From NCBI RefSeq assembly GCF_000687475.1, contig NC_057317.1, positions 3,782,501 through 3,846,500 of the forward strand: a stretch of DNA of 64,000 nt, written 5' to 3'. Below are positions 22,562-33,935 of the stretch, in pieces. This DNA comes from Ustilaginoidea virens. Lineage: Eukaryota; Ascomycota; Sordariomycetes; Hypocreales; Clavicipitaceae. Each line of letters opens with the position of its first letter. Position 1 is the first letter of the stretch. A program made the position numbers and the translations under genes. The notes beneath the pieces are model-generated. The model saw only the letters and a program-made list of their open reading frames with translations. It did not search any database and was not told where the DNA came from.

Positions 22562-22916
22562 GTCAGAGCGACAAGTAGTCATGCAGCCGTGATTTCTAGA
22601 TTCCATGGATTCGTCTTCTTTCGCGGTCCAACAATAGAGTCACTCACGGGAAATGGTCAATTGCCTCGGTACATATCGTGGAGCCGAACCTTTTGTTTCC
22701 TTTTTCCTTTTATTTTTTCTTCTTTTTTTTCCTTTTCACTGAATTCCTCATGCAATAGGCCCGTGTCTTGCCCAAGGGCCCCAGACCCATCCAGAACCCA
22801 GCCTGAAGTGATTTAGAGTACAACCCGCAAAAGTCGTTTCCAGCGGTCTCAAAACAAAATCCCAAGTCCGCACCTCTATACCTTCGAGTCAACGCCGTTC
22901 ATGAGCTTTCAGTCAT
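22562..22916. other. Convergent intergenic region
   Basis: This lies between the 3' ends of the parvulin gene and the minus-strand eS12 gene. It holds T-rich tracts near 22695-22740 and no gene. Confidence 0.5.
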
Positions 22917-23595
22917 TTATTGAGAAGTCTGGAAATAGTTCAAAAGGATGGAGCGTTCCTGCGACTCCTCACCCCAGTCCTTAACAACGACGCAGGAGCA
23001 GTTGACGACCTTGCGGGCGTTGCCCTCACGGTCGAGGACGCCTACAAGCAGCAAAGCATTAGTATTATTCGCAGACGGCACCTTGGCAAAGGAAAAGTTG
23101 CTGTCGGGTGTGAATTCCGCCCGGTTAACGTACAAAGGCCGGCCCACTCGCCGAGCTGCTTGCCATCCTGGACCTTGATCAGGGGAATCTTGTGCTCCTT
23201 GCAGAGGGCGGCCACGAGCTTCTTGTAGGAGTCCTCCTCGCAAGACTCGTTGAGGACACACATGTGAGCCTGGCGGCGGTCGAGAGCCTTGGAAGTCTCA
23301 CGGAGACCACGGGCGAGACCGTCGTGCATGAGGGCCAGTTTCAGGACACCCTTGAGGGCGTCTAGAACGGACATCTGACCCTTGGGGGCATCGGCCGAGA
23401 CCTCAACCTCCTCGGAAACTTCGGGTGCGTTATTCTCTTCTACGTCCGACTGCGATTGGCGACCATGTTAGTCCTGCTTTTTATTTTATTTTTCGCCTGT
23501 GAGCCAACTCTGGCGAGAGACGAGGTGGCAGGTCCTCATATTCAGAATATACATAGGTGCGCAGGAGACCCGAAGAAAACAACAATACTGACCAT
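22917..23595 (-). CDS. rps12: 40S ribosomal protein eS12
   Basis: Three exons give 147 residues: the start ATG alone at 23595-23593, then 23449-23134 and 23041-22917. The first exon is one codon, spliced so that ATG joins TCGGACGTAGAAGAG to give MSDVEE, the usual start of eS12. Diagnostic segments are [41 protein letters not shown] and [16 protein letters not shown]. It is a small-subunit protein of the cytosolic ribosome. The 143-bp first intron has donor GTCAGT and acceptor CGCAG; the second has donor GTACGT. The ATG inside exon 2 at 23374 (MSVLDAL) would lose the conserved acidic N-terminus. It is divergent from the uS8 gene. Confidence 0.93.
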
Positions 23596-24315
23596 CTTGG
23601 AATTTTATATCGTCGGGCGATCCTCGAAGATTTCAGGTAGTTGGTTGGGAAAAGAAAAGCAAGCAAGCGACAAAAAATTACGTCTGGAGATGGTTGACTC
23701 GGAGAGGGACCAGTTCCTAACGAAGATTTGCCGAAATCTTTGGTGTGGCCCGGTGTGGGGATGGCTTAGGGCAATCCCTTTACCCCCCCACCACCTGGCC
23801 ATCACCTGCATGCACGGACCATAGGGCACACGAATTTCGACGGCCCCACCCACAGCGCAGACGGCGCCGAATCTGTGGATTTGCCCTTTTTTTTTTTTTT
23901 CAGCTCTTTTTGTCGCTTAGACGTGTCACGACAATCTCCCGCTTCAATCTCCAGGGTCGACGAAGCAATCACTGAGGTATGTAAAATCTTTGAAATGTAA
24001 CCGGCAGCGATCACGATCCGGAGGATGATGTCTCTTGTCGTGGCGGAGGAGAGCAATCCTGAATTCCGGTGCGGGTGAAGGCTTTGTCAAACTCGGTGCT
24101 CTCTTGCCGATGCTGCCAAAGACGTTCAAAAACTCAGCTGTCAGACATTCTCGATACGCTTCTCCTCTTCGGAAACGAGCGGCAGAACCCTCTTGTCGAT
24201 CTCTGGAGGGCACTCTTCTTGCTCACGACCACGGGAGGCTAACATCGCTCCTCGCCCGGCAGATACCTCATTTCCCTTTTGACTTGAGAATCTCCATTCG
24301 GACAATACCGCCAAT
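23596..24315. promoter_or_regulatory. Shared divergent promoter of two 40S ribosomal protein genes
   Basis: The eS12 ATG at 23595 and the uS8 ATG at 24316 are 720 bp apart and read away from each other. The gap holds a T run at about 23887-23900 and CT-rich stretches. No other gene is seen. Co-regulation is inferred from the arrangement and the shared function. Confidence 0.6.
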
Positions 24316-25048
24316 ATGGTTCGCACTTCGGTTCTTCACGACGCCCTCAACTCCATCAACAATGCCGAGAAGGCTGGCAAGCGTCAGGTCTTGATCCGAC
24401 CCAGCTCCAAGGTCATTGTCAAGTTCCTCCAGGTCATGCAGCGCCACGGTACGTTTTTGAAAGACAGCACGTCGACGGCTGGGATGGTGAACTTGAACAC
24501 GCTACCAATGCCACCGCCCCGGCCCCCCCCCCCCCCCCCCCCCCTCCTCTTTCTCCCCCTTCTCCCAATTTTTCTTTCAAATATCAAGGTCGCCCGTCAT
24601 TCGGCATGATAACTAGGGCGACAGCCATCTCTCCACGGCTCAGCCCCTATAAATTGTCGATATATTATACCTTGCGCGGCGGTCTCGGATTGGGCTGCGG
24701 GATGAACTTGTTCTCTTTCCATTCGAGTCGTTATATCCAGTTCTCGTCGCAACATTGCTGACTCTTCAACTTTTTATCTGTTGAGTAGGTTACATTGGCG
24801 AGTTTGAGGAGGTTGATGACCACCGCTCTGGCAAGATTGTCGTTCAGCTGAACGGCCGTCTTAACAAGACTGGTGTCATCTCTCCGCGATACAATGTCCG
24901 CCTCGCTGATCTTGAGAAGTGGGTTGTCAAGCTGCTGCCCGCTCGTCAGTTTGGCTACGTTATCCTCACCACCTCTGCCGGTATCATGGACCACGAGGAG
25001 GCCCGCCGCAAGCACGTCGCTGGCAAGATTATCGGCTTCTTCTACTAG
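24316..25048 (+). CDS. rps22: 40S ribosomal protein uS8 (S22/S15a)
   Basis: Two exons, 24316-24448 and 24789-25048, give 130 residues, exactly the usual eukaryotic uS8 length. The start [14 protein letters not shown] and the end AGKIIGFFY are hallmarks; internal blocks include [16 protein letters not shown] and GVISPRYNV. It is an rRNA-binding protein of the small subunit body. The single intron splits the Gly codon after QRH. It is 340 bp, long for this genome, and contains a run of 22 C at 24523-24544. The strongly CT-rich 5' flank is typical of ribosomal protein genes. Confidence 0.97.
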
Positions 25049-25616
25049 ACTGGATGGATGAAGAACAAAAATTGGGGCATATGTGGCGTTTTGGGGATTT
25101 CATGTTGACAATATGGCCGATACCCTGAGGCAGCTATTGAGATAGTCGCGCAATTCTAATGAATACCGGACATGACCCTGCCATGCCAGGAGCTTAAGAA
25201 TCCAATCCTTATTGGAGAATGAGAATGCACCGGACTTGCTCAGCAATGCAGTACGGAGTATGGGCATGTATGCATGCACCTAGGCATAACACTGCGTAGT
25301 TCGTCGTTAAGAGAGATGCAATCTTGTGCCACCCCTGCTCCCCCGGCCAGCCACTTGTTGCCGGGGAAACCAGCGCCACGGGCGGGAGATAGTCGAAGAC
25401 AAAACAAGCACAAAGCGAATAACCAACCATCATCCCATCATCAATCAGCCTGATCAGCTTGGGTCTGCTTGACCCTGCCAAGCCCTCTGCATGCCAGCCA
25501 ATACTGGAATTTTTCTGGCACGACCCCGATTCCGCAGGAGGCCTGCCCTCCGTTTGCATCTGCCTCTCCTTGAATGCTGCTGGGCCAACCAGTCCAGACA
25601 AACGACCTGTCGGAAC
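25049..25616. other. Intergenic region upstream of the GT90-like gene
   Basis: It contains one exact TACGGAGTA at 25252-25260. The open frame of the next gene extends in phase to an ATG at 25491, but that start is not preferred. No other gene is seen. Confidence 0.5.
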
Positions 25617-27654
25617 ATGATGCCGCGGCGTCCACTGTCGGTGATTGCAACCTTTTTCTTCTTCGCAATCTGCCTATACTCGGCACTCAGGACATCCCGC
25701 CACGAGATACAGCTCGTTTTGAAGCAGAATGCAAGACCGTCATCAGGCCAGCGGACCCCGAAGCACGCGGCTCCCCCACGTCACGAGCAGCAGCCCACCA
25801 CAGCCATCGCAGGAACGACGGCCGAGGCCGAGACGGCGTATGATGACGGCAAGGAAACGTCAGCTTGGGAAGACGCGCCAGCAGTGGCGGGCGGCCCCAA
25901 GCCCGTGGCAGTGCCCGATCCCGAGCAGCATCCGGTTCGGTACCTCATTGCGGGCGCAAAACGACAGTTGGCCGAGATGACGCAGCGGCAATCCGGCAGC
26001 CTGAAGGATGCTGTGCACGAGTATCGCCGACGATACGGCATACCGCCGCCCCCGCATTTTGACAAGTGGTTCCAGTTCGCCAAGGACAACAAGGTGGTGC
26101 TCGTCGACGAGTTTGACACGGTCCACGCCTTGATGACTCCCTTCTGGGGCCTGAAACCCAGCACCATCAGGTTGAGGGCGAGGGAAGCCTTGGGCTACGA
26201 CAACTCGCTGATTGGAATCGCCATCCGCGACCGGGACGTCTCCCACATGGAGGGCGGCACCGAATGGCAGCGCAACGCCACCTACGGCATGCTGCGCAAG
26301 TTCCTCCCACACCTTCCCGACATGGACTTGGCCTTCAACATCCACGACGAGCCCAGAGTCATGGTGCCGCACGACGACCTGACGAGACTGGTGCACAAGG
26401 CCAAGCACGTCAACATGCCCGCTTCCAATGCCACCAAGAAACCCATAAACGACTTCTCCAGCGCCTCGCCCGAGCTCAGCCGCAAGATGGTCTTTGAGCA
26501 GGTCAAGCGCACGAGATTCAACTCGTTCGGGCGACAAGCGACGTGGACCCATTCCAGGATGTCCTGCCCCCCCAGCAGCCCGGCTAGGATCCTGGAAGAG
26601 GATGAGCGATGGGACGACCTGAGCCAGTACGGCATGGGCGAGCTGGGCTTCGTGTATAACGTGACGGCAATGAGCGACATCTGTCTCACGCCCTCGCTCG
26701 GCTCAGCCCACGGCTTCTTCGACCGACCCAACGTGTACAAGGTCGTGCACGACTTGTTCCCGGTCTTTTCCCAGTCCAAGGTGTCTTCCTACAACGACAT
26801 TGTCTATCCTTCCCCGTGGTATTGGTACGACAAGGTCAAGTACAGGAAGGAAGAGGATGTCTCGTGGAGCGAGAAAGAGAGCAAGCTGTACTGGCGGGGG
26901 TCCACGACGGGCGGCTTCAGCCGGCATGGCGGATGGCGACGCCAGCACCGCCAGCAGCTCGTCAAGAAGATCAACGCAGGTGGCCAAGCCAAGATCATGA
27001 CCATGACCATGACCATGACAAACCAAGGCCGCGATGCCAAGCCCGGCTGGGGTGTCGTGACAGTCCCTCGCGCCCAACTCGACACCCTGGTCGACGTGTC
27101 CTTCTCCCATGTCGGGCAGTGCGACCCCGGGGACTGCAAGGCCCAGCAGGCCTTTTTCAACGTCACAGACCGCGCGGGCCAAGCCGATGCCTGGAAGCAC
27201 AAGTACCTGCTCGACATGGACGGCAACGCTTTCTCCGGCCGCTTCCTGGCCTTCCTGCAGAGCATGAGCCAGACGTTCAAGTTTGCCCTCTTTCGCGAAT
27301 GGCACAACGAATGGGTCAAGCCGTGGGCTCACTATGTGCCGCTGAGCCTGCAGGGCGACGACTGGCTCGAGGCGCTGCATTTCTTCAGCAGGTCGGACCT
27401 GGGCGCAGCAGATGCCGAGACAATGGCAGCAGAGAGTCGGGACTGGGCAGGGAGAGCTCTGCGCAAAGAGGACATGGAGGCCTGGTTCTTTCGGTTGTTG
27501 CTTGAGTGAGTATACTCTGCTCGCCCGGCGTTGGGGCTCCTGTCCCCGAGCTTCCCCAGCTAACCGCAGCTGCAGATATGCGCGCGTCATTGACGACCGA
27601 CGGGCCGATATTGGCTTTGATCCCGCAAGTGCAGGGTCAAGGCTTGCTGTGTGA
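25617..27654 (+). CDS. GT90 / CAP10-like glycosyltransferase, type II membrane protein
   Basis: Two exons, 25617-27505 and 27576-27654, give 655 residues. The start chosen, MMPRRPLSV, puts a single membrane segment (SVIATFFFFAICLYSAL) right at the N-terminus, as in Golgi type II enzymes; an upstream in-frame ATG at 25491 would bury it. The lumenal part carries the CAP10/DUF821 pattern: FDKWFQFAKDN, DEFDTVHALMTPFWGL, YWRGSTTGG, LFREWHNEW and PWAHYVPLSLQGDDW. This family includes Cryptococcus Cap10 and related xylosyltransferases; the substrate is unknown. The unspliced frame stops right after RLLLE, but the donor GTGAGT there joins a 27-codon exon ending in EYARVIDDRRADIGFDP, which restores the family's usual C-terminus. 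A small (ATGACC)n run encodes MTMTMTMT mid-protein. Confidence 0.88.
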
Positions 27655-28120
27655 CCAGACTTGGGGGAAACCCGTTGAGAAAAAAAAAAAAAAAAAAAGG
27701 AAGGGATATTGACGATGCAGGATGATGGCTGCGGATTGATGGATGTGAAAGATGTGACTATTTAGCCATTTTGCATAGCAGGCGAGCGGGTCTTTTTTTT
27801 TATCCTCTTTTTTTTCTTCTTACTTTTTTTTTTTTTTTTTTTTTATTATTGCCGTCTTCTACTCTTTGGTTCTACATGTCTCGGGCTGACAAAATGGCGT
27901 TGGCTGAAATAAAATCGCGACCCAACTGGTCGGTCAGTCAGTCATGCATGCTTTTTAGTGACACGAAAAAGAAAAGCTGCGCCTTGGTGTGGAAAAAAAA
28001 AGATGAAAATCAGAATCCACCCGACGATTCACCAAACGACCTGTCCCGGCCGGTCAGCCAAGCGCAAGCATTCAGGAGCCGAGACTCGCCTCTTTGTTTC
28101 CCGCCCGGTAACCCAGACTT
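27655..28120. other. Convergent intergenic region between GT90-like and Paf1 genes
   Basis: It contains an A run at about 27681-27698 and a long T-rich tract at about 27794-27844, consistent with 3' ends on both strands. No gene is seen. Confidence 0.5.
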
Positions 28121-29812
28121 TTATTCGTCGTCGTCGCCATCGTCGCCGTTGCCGCCATCGTCATCGTCATCGTCATCATCACCATCATCATCATCATCAT
28201 CAACAGCCTCTTCTTCCTCCCCCACATGATCCGCTTCTGCCTCCTCCTCCTCCTCTTCTTCTTCTTCCTCCTCTTCTTCTTCTTCTTCTCCCTCGGCATC
28301 CCTCTCCTCCGAGGGAGACGCAGGCTCCGCTTGATCCCCATCAGCGTCTTGCTCCTGCAACAGCTCCTCTTCCTCGGCTTCCTGCTCCCAGCCGAGGGGT
28401 TCCTTTTTGTACCTTTTCATGGCGTCGAGCATCTCCTCCGTGGGGTCGTCCACCGTAATGTCCAGCTGGTCGACGATTTGCTCCTCCTGCTCGGGAATGC
28501 CTATGGTGCGGGCAATGTTCTTGGTCCGCTGGGGCCGGATGGTCGACTTTTGCATGACGGGGTAGTAGTACATGGCCCTCTGCTTGGGGTACATGTCCTC
28601 GTCGTGGTATGCGAGAATGAGTTCGTCGTCGTACTTGGTGGGGTGGTCGAGCTCCGTCTCCTGGGCCGTCTCGTAGGCTCGCACCCTGTCGAACTGGAAG
28701 TAGCCGCCGCTGTCGCCCTGGTGGTGGGTGTAGAGGTCCTCGCTGCCGTGGTCGGGGTCGTCGACGTCGAGCTTGCGGCGGAAGTTGTCGGCCACGGCGC
28801 CGGTCTGGCCGAGGTAAAAGTCGTAGTTCATCAGGTTCTGCGGCTTGGGGTTGTTGAGGGGATCCCGCTCGTGGGCCTCCAGGGCCGCCTCAAAGGCCGC
28901 CTCCTCGGCCTCGGTGCGCTCGATGGGGCGGAAGAGGCCGCTGAGGAGGCGCGTGTCGAACTCGTTTGCGCTGGCGACGGGGTTGGTGAGGAACTTGACC
29001 GTGACGTAGGCGCCCGAGTCGGGGAAGGCGTCCAGGTCCGGCAGAAGAGGCATGGCTTCGACGGCCTTGAGGTGCTTCTTGGCAGGGTGCCTGACCCTCT
29101 TGGGATCCCTGAGGTCCTGCTGGGCGGCGTCGAAGCCGCGCTCGATCTTGCGCTTGATGACCTGGGGAGAGTCGGCGGCGGCGTCGGGGGCGACGCGCTC
29201 AGGCTTCCGCGCCTTGGCAAGCAGGGCTCTGGGGTTGCCGCCCTCGAACCGCTTCGGCGTCATGGACGAGATGTACTCTGTTCTCCGGAGGAAGGAGACG
29301 TTGGCCTCGGCGACCTTGGGCTTGCCGAGCGCGGCAATGGGTCGGAGGAGCGGGCGGTCGTGAGGGTGAACAGCGGGCGCCTGAGCGGGAGCTTGGATGG
29401 CTAACCAGGAGAGCAAGAGGAGCGCGTGTCAGCTTGACCCCGCGAAGGTCGACAAAGGGAGGGAGGGGGGGGGGGGGAATAAAAATTAAAAAAAACCGGT
29501 CACTGCTGCGCTGCAGCAACACGGGAGGTGTTTTGTTTGCTCACATCGTTCGTCGCCGTCAAAGACGCCCGGCATGCCCACCAGGTCGAGGGGCATGCCC
29601 AGCTCGGCATCCGCCTCGATGTTCAGCGGCTGCTCGCGCGCCAGCCGCGACGCAAACCCAGGGGTTGTGTACTGGCCGCTGGCCAGACCGGTGTTGGGTA
29701 TGTCGAGAAGCTTGGGGGGGTTGGGAGGCGGCGGGAGGGCGTTGGAGAAGCGGATGCGCGCGATGAAGTCCTGATGCACCATGCGCTCACCAGAGCGCGC
29801 ACCAGAGGACAT
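28121..29812 (-). CDS. paf1: RNA polymerase II-associated Paf1 complex subunit Paf1
   Basis: Two exons on the minus strand, 29812-29545 and 29400-28121, give 515 residues. The Paf1 complex travels with RNA polymerase II and supports H2B ubiquitination and H3K4/K36 methylation. Family features are the start HQDFIARIRFSNALPPP with the block GFASRLAREQPLNIEADAELGMPLDL, then HPHDRPLLRP, FLRRTEYIS, LMNYDFYLGQTG and a very acidic Asp/Glu C-terminal tail of about 90 residues. The intron lies after GVFDGDER and has donor GTGAGC. The tail is coded by GAC/GAG/GAT triplet repeats. A long plus-strand open frame opposite (28226-29404) is a shadow of this repeat-biased coding sequence. Confidence 0.93.
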
Positions 29813-30631
29813 TTTGTGGCCCCCCCCCCTTTTTTTCTTTTTTTTTTTATTTCCTGGCGCAGCACAGACGGTCCGCCGGGGGTGCTGCTCTCCTCGATTG
29901 TGGCCGAAATGATGGGGGCGCGCGAAAAGAAGGAAGAGCCAGTCACGCCTGGCTTCGTGGTTGATGCGGGTGATGTATAGAAGGAAGCAGAGCAGATGAC
30001 GAAGAAAGTTGACAGTCAGCGTCAGTCTTGATCTGGTCTGGGCGTGTCGGCAGGCTGAGGCTGAGGCTGGGGCTGGGGCTGGGGCTGAGGCTGGGGCTGG
30101 GGCTGAGGCTGAGGCTGCCTGACAGCAAGCAGGTTTGCAGCACCAGCAGTGCTTCCCAGCGTGCTCCTTGCCGATGAAATCATCAATTGATGCCGAAAAG
30201 CCTCCAGGTTCCAAGTGGTTTGCCATGGAATGGTGGAATCCATGACTGCCGACAGAGTCCATGTTTGCATGGCTAAAACACGTCAATCACTCGCAAGGTC
30301 CTGATAATGCACAAGCACCCAGTCCGTCCCATTGCTGTCCTTGTCGCAAGGCGAAACCCGTCGAGACGCCAAGTTCTATCAACTCCCAATACCTTGATTA
30401 CCCGCCATTCGGTGGCTACAAAAGTGTGTCGTTTCGTTTCCGTTCTTCTCCTTCCCTTTTTCCTCCTCCTCCTCCTCCTCCTGTTTTCTTTTTGGCAGCA
30501 AATACCCGGGTCAGAAGACGGTGGTACTCATGTCCTCCTCCAAGCTGAAACCTCATCACTCAGCGCAGGGGGAAGTTGGCTCCCCTCCATCTCCTCCTCT
30601 CTTTTATCTTGTACATGTTCGACCTGGGGCT
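29813..30631. other. Intergenic region between Rer1 3' end and Paf1 start
   Basis: It contains a GGCTGR hexamer array at about 30050-30116 (roughly 11 units) and a C9 then T-rich run just upstream of the Paf1 ATG (29821-29849). A minus-strand frame extends Paf1 upstream to 30286, but it is repeat-coded (Ala/Pro) and is judged 5' untranslated. Confidence 0.5.
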
Positions 30632-31511
30632 TTAGGAGCTATCTTTGGCATACGTCTTCTTGCCCATGGTGAAGGGGACGTAGCGGTACTTGATCATATG
30701 TTGTATCTGCTTTCGCACTAAAAGAAGGAAAAAAGATTTCAGTCCGGTTTGCGTCTCTCACATGACGATTCGGAGCGTGAGTGTTTTTCAACCAAGTTGC
30801 TTACTCGTCAAAACGAAGAGGATGATCCAGTACATGACCAGCACGGGCCAGAAGACGGGAATGTTGAAAAACTCGAAAAATGTGCACGCGAAAGATATAG
30901 TCACGGCCCTCGTGGCCCAGTACCAAAACTTGAATTCGGGCAGCCGGCGAATGAAGGGCTTGAACTCCTCGTCCTGCTTGGTCGGCAGCGAGCCGACGGA
31001 ACCATCCTCCATCTCTTGGTCAAGGGCATCGCTTGAGGGGTCGAACTTGGGCTGGAGGAAGGCCAGGAACAAGTTGAGCAGATAGATGCCCAGCGCATAC
31101 GCAACTATCAGAAATTTGACAACACAAAGGAGTTAGTGGGAAAAAAAAAAAAAAAAAAAAAAAAAAAGGGATTGGGGCTTGGGCTTCAAGGTTGCTTTTG
31201 CGGCGCCGGATCCCCCTCGTACCGATATACCATCCTTGAATAAGGAATACTCGCACAAAGAAGAGCAGCAGGAAAGCTCCGGTCCCAACCCAGCGATACA
31301 GCACAAACGGAGTGGACTGGTCGAGGAGGGCTTGGTATTTCTACTCGTCGAGTTAGCGACAGGCTTCGTGGAGGGAACGCTCTTTCCCCCGCGCTCGGTC
31401 GAAGCCAAAGGGGCGTCTGGTCTGGATTTGGTTTCGGCATACTCGCTGCAACTTTGTCGTATGGGCCGTGACGGCCGCGAAGGGGGTTTGATCGGGCTCT
31501 GGCGCATCCAT
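30632..31511 (-). CDS. rer1: Rer1, ER-retention sorting receptor of early Golgi membranes
   Basis: Four exons, 31511-31443, 31340-31223, 31104-30805 and 30717-30632, give 190 residues, close to the 188 of yeast Rer1. Rer1 returns escaped ER membrane proteins from cis-Golgi to ER in COPI vesicles. Matching blocks are KYQALLDQSTP-FVLYRWVGTG, FLIQGWYIVAYALGIYLLNLF, LAFLQPKFDPS, EFKPFIRRLPEFKFWYW, VFWPVLVMYW and IKYRYVPFTMGKKTY at the C-terminus, with four hydrophobic segments. All introns are GT-AG and the phases close. The second intron carries a 27-base A run on the plus strand (31141-31167), so it is a long poly-T in the transcript before the acceptor. Confidence 0.95.
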
Positions 31512-32384
31512 GTTGGAAGGAAGCTCGCAGCAGTGCGTCGGGGCGAGGAAGAAGCAAAACGAAAAAAAATACAGCGCTTTGTAATCAATAAGACAAGAGA
31601 AGCTCGGTCCGTAAAGGGATACGACAATCCGTCCAAGGCGGGCCGTGGATGCGGGATGATGGCGGGCGGACGGGCGGACGGGCGGGCGATGGAAGATGGA
31701 AAAGGCGTCGACGCTAAGCCAGCTTCTATCGCGACGCGATGTTGGCTTCTTCGTGCGAATGGGCTTTAGCAATAATAGTAGTAAAGTATCCGTAATAAAT
31801 GCAGAATTGCCAAAGTACAAAGCCACGTCGGAGTGTGCGAGGGGGCCAATGACACGGCGATTACGCCGCCTCAGGGTGGGGCTGCCCAGCTTCTCCGGGC
31901 AGCCCAAGTCTACCAGGTAAGATAGCTCCTGTACTCCGTACTCCGTAGGCCACCTGTTGTCTGGGGTACCTCAACTCCGTAGGTAGGTAGGTGCCTAGGG
32001 TAGGTAGATACATAAGGTAGGTACTAGGTAGGTACTACGGAGTGGTCTGTTGAGTACCGAGGTACCTGAAGCCTTCTTCAGCGACACCCTACGATTCCCG
32101 TGACAAGTCATGCTACTTTCTGACTGTTATTACTCCGTGCCTCGTAGCCAAACAACATCTCGATGGGCATGCACCGCTTCTGGAGGTCCGCCTACACTCT
32201 GCATGATGCACGAATACAAGAACAGGAAAACTCTCGACTGCATTGCCTTCTCCCTTCGTATCGCACGGCAGTCGTTCCTTGAATTGCGTACTGCCCCAAA
32301 ATGCACCCGGTGGCGGGTGATGGCGGGTGAAGCCGAGACGCCGCTTCAGCATCGCCGTCGTCCTCGGAGATGCTGAGCACCACG
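31512..32384. other. Intergenic region rich in dispersed motifs
   Basis: Holds two overlapping TACTCCGTA copies at 31932-31947, several near-copies (31975, 32037, 32128) and a dense run of TAGGTA/GGTACC words at about 31965-32065. No gene is seen. It separates Rer1 from the permease 3' end. Confidence 0.5.
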
Positions 32385-33935
32385 TCAGCGGCCGATATAC
32401 TTCCGCTCTAGGTATCTCGCCGGCACGTATCCCAACGCCGTGACGACAAATGCCAGCTCGTTGGCCACGTCGCCGCCCTTGTCGCCCACGACTCTGGCCA
32501 GGGGCGCCGCCAGCCATGTCTGGTTCATGCCCATGCACCACGATGCCGCGCCTAGAACGAACGCCACTGCCGCTCCGAGGCCTAGCGGCAACCTCGCCGG
32601 GTCGTTCCAACCATCCAAGTCATAGTTTTCGAATGACCCCCCGCGGAATACGTAGTGTTCCTCGAACAGGATCACGCCGTAGCTGGTGCACCAGTACCCC
32701 AGGAGGCTGAGGAAGTTTTGCAGGTACGTGTTGAGCTGCTCTCGGCCTCCGACCGCCAGCGCCAAGATGCTCGCAAATGTCGCCAGGGTCCAGACGAACC
32801 GGGGAACCAGAGCCAGCGGCCGAGCGAGTTGCTGGAAGGAAAGGGACGCGCTATACATGCTAATGACGTTGGTGTTGACGCCGGAGAGAACCAACAGCGT
32901 GAGAAGGAACTTGGCAAACCCCCGCGGATGGAGCATGTCCTGGATGAGGTAGCCAAGCCCGTCGTTGTTGTACGTTGCGCGCCACGCCGGCTGGTTGCTC
33001 AGGGCCGATGCCGCGACACACCCGGCAACCATGCTGACGGAAGTGGGGATGGCAATGCCAAAGGTGGTCATGAGAAACACCTTGACCTTGCCGACGTCGG
33101 CTCGGTAGTGAACGTAGTAGTCGCTAGCGGTGGTGCACCAGGCGGCGCTCGAGCCGTACACGACGGCAATCAGGCTGAGGACCGCGCCGCCGAGGCTGGC
33201 GCCAGTGACGGAAGCCGGGGCGGTGCTGTCGGCGTACCTGCCCGTCTCGCCAAAGATGATGAGGAATATGACGAGGAATATAATCCAGGCGTATCGTTCG
33301 TATGCCAGTATCGCGTTCAGGCCGACCAAGGAGATGAGCAGTGCCCCGACCGCCAGGATGACAATGCCCAGGATGAGGGAGACGTGGCCATCGGAGACTG
33401 CTGTCAATGCAAGTCCGCCCGTGATGCAGGAAACGGCCGCCCAACCCATCTGCTGTGCGCAGTTCAAGAGGGCGATGGCCTTGCTGGGCCACCACCCGAA
33501 GCTATATCTGCTGACGCTCATCTGGCGCAACCCGGTGGCAGGGCCAAAGGTAGCGCAATAGCCGGTGACGCCCCCGCCCAGCAGCGAGGCAAACACGGTG
33601 ATGACGATGGCCTGCTGCAAGCTGAGGCCGAAACCCCAGCCGAGAAAGCCGGTGGCGAAGCAAGACGTGTTCATTGTCCCGCTGGCCCAGAGAAGCGCCA
33701 TTGTGAGCTCTTCCGTCCATGAGACGGGCGCCTTTTCATCTGCACGCTTGCGTTCTATCGCATCTGATTCAACTCCGAGTCTTGCATCCATGCGAGCCTC
33801 TACGTCGCGCAGCCTCGCCAGGATGCCGCCATGTTTTGGGCCAGCATGACGACGGGCCCTCGACCCGGTATCCGACGCGTCTTTCTCATCCAACGTCGGC
33901 CGGGGGGCATGGCCGACTTCCTGGTCGATTCTCAT
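32385..33935 (-). CDS. NCS1-family purine-cytosine permease-like transporter
   Basis: A single exon of 516 residues. After a charged N-terminus of about 80 residues come roughly twelve hydrophobic segments. NCS1 hallmarks are visible: WASGTMNTSCFATGFLGW, FGPATGLRQMSVSRYSFGWWPSK and VSCITGGLAL in the first half, AWCTTASDYYVHY in the middle, and FLSLLGYWCTSYGVILFEEHYVFR near the end. This pattern fits the Fcy2/cytosine-purine branch rather than the uracil/allantoin branch. It should sit in the plasma membrane and import a nucleobase or related compound with protons; the substrate cannot be read from sequence. The long plus-strand frame opposite (32655-33722) is a shadow. Confidence 0.9.
   Translation of the reverse strand: MRIDQEVGHAPRPTLDEKDASDTGSRARRHAGPKHGGILARLRDVEARMDARLGVESDAIERKRADEKAPVSWTEELTMALLWASGTMNTSCFATGFLGWGFGLSLQQAIVITVFASLLGGGVTGYCATFGPATGLRQMSVSRYSFGWWPSKAIALLNCAQQMGWAAVSCITGGLALTAVSDGHVSLILGIVILAVGALLISLVGLNAILAYERYAWIIFLVIFLIIFGETGRYADSTAPASVTGASLGGAVLSLIAVVYGSSAAWCTTASDYYVHYRADVGKVKVFLMTTFGIAIPTSVSMVAGCVAASALSNQPAWRATYNNDGLGYLIQDMLHPRGFAKFLLTLLVLSGVNTNVISMYSASLSFQQLARPLALVPRFVWTLATFASILALAVGGREQLNTYLQNFLSLLGYWCTSYGVILFEEHYVFRGGSFENYDLDGWNDPARLPLGLGAAVAFVLGAASWCMGMNQTWLAAPLARVVGDKGGDVANELAFVVTALGYVPARYLERKYIGR

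Noticed and set aside
28226..29404. 392-codon plus-strand frame opposite Paf1
   Set aside because: Antisense shadow of a strongly biased coding sequence; Leu/Val-rich with no domain, and the minus strand encodes Paf1.
29813..30286. Upstream in-frame extension of Paf1
   Set aside because: Repeat-coded Ala/Pro and Lys/Gly from homopolymers; the conserved Paf1 start lies at 29812.
32655..33722. 355-codon plus-strand frame opposite the permease
   Set aside because: Shadow of the NCS1 transporter reading frame; hydrophilic, repeat-poor and without recognised motifs.
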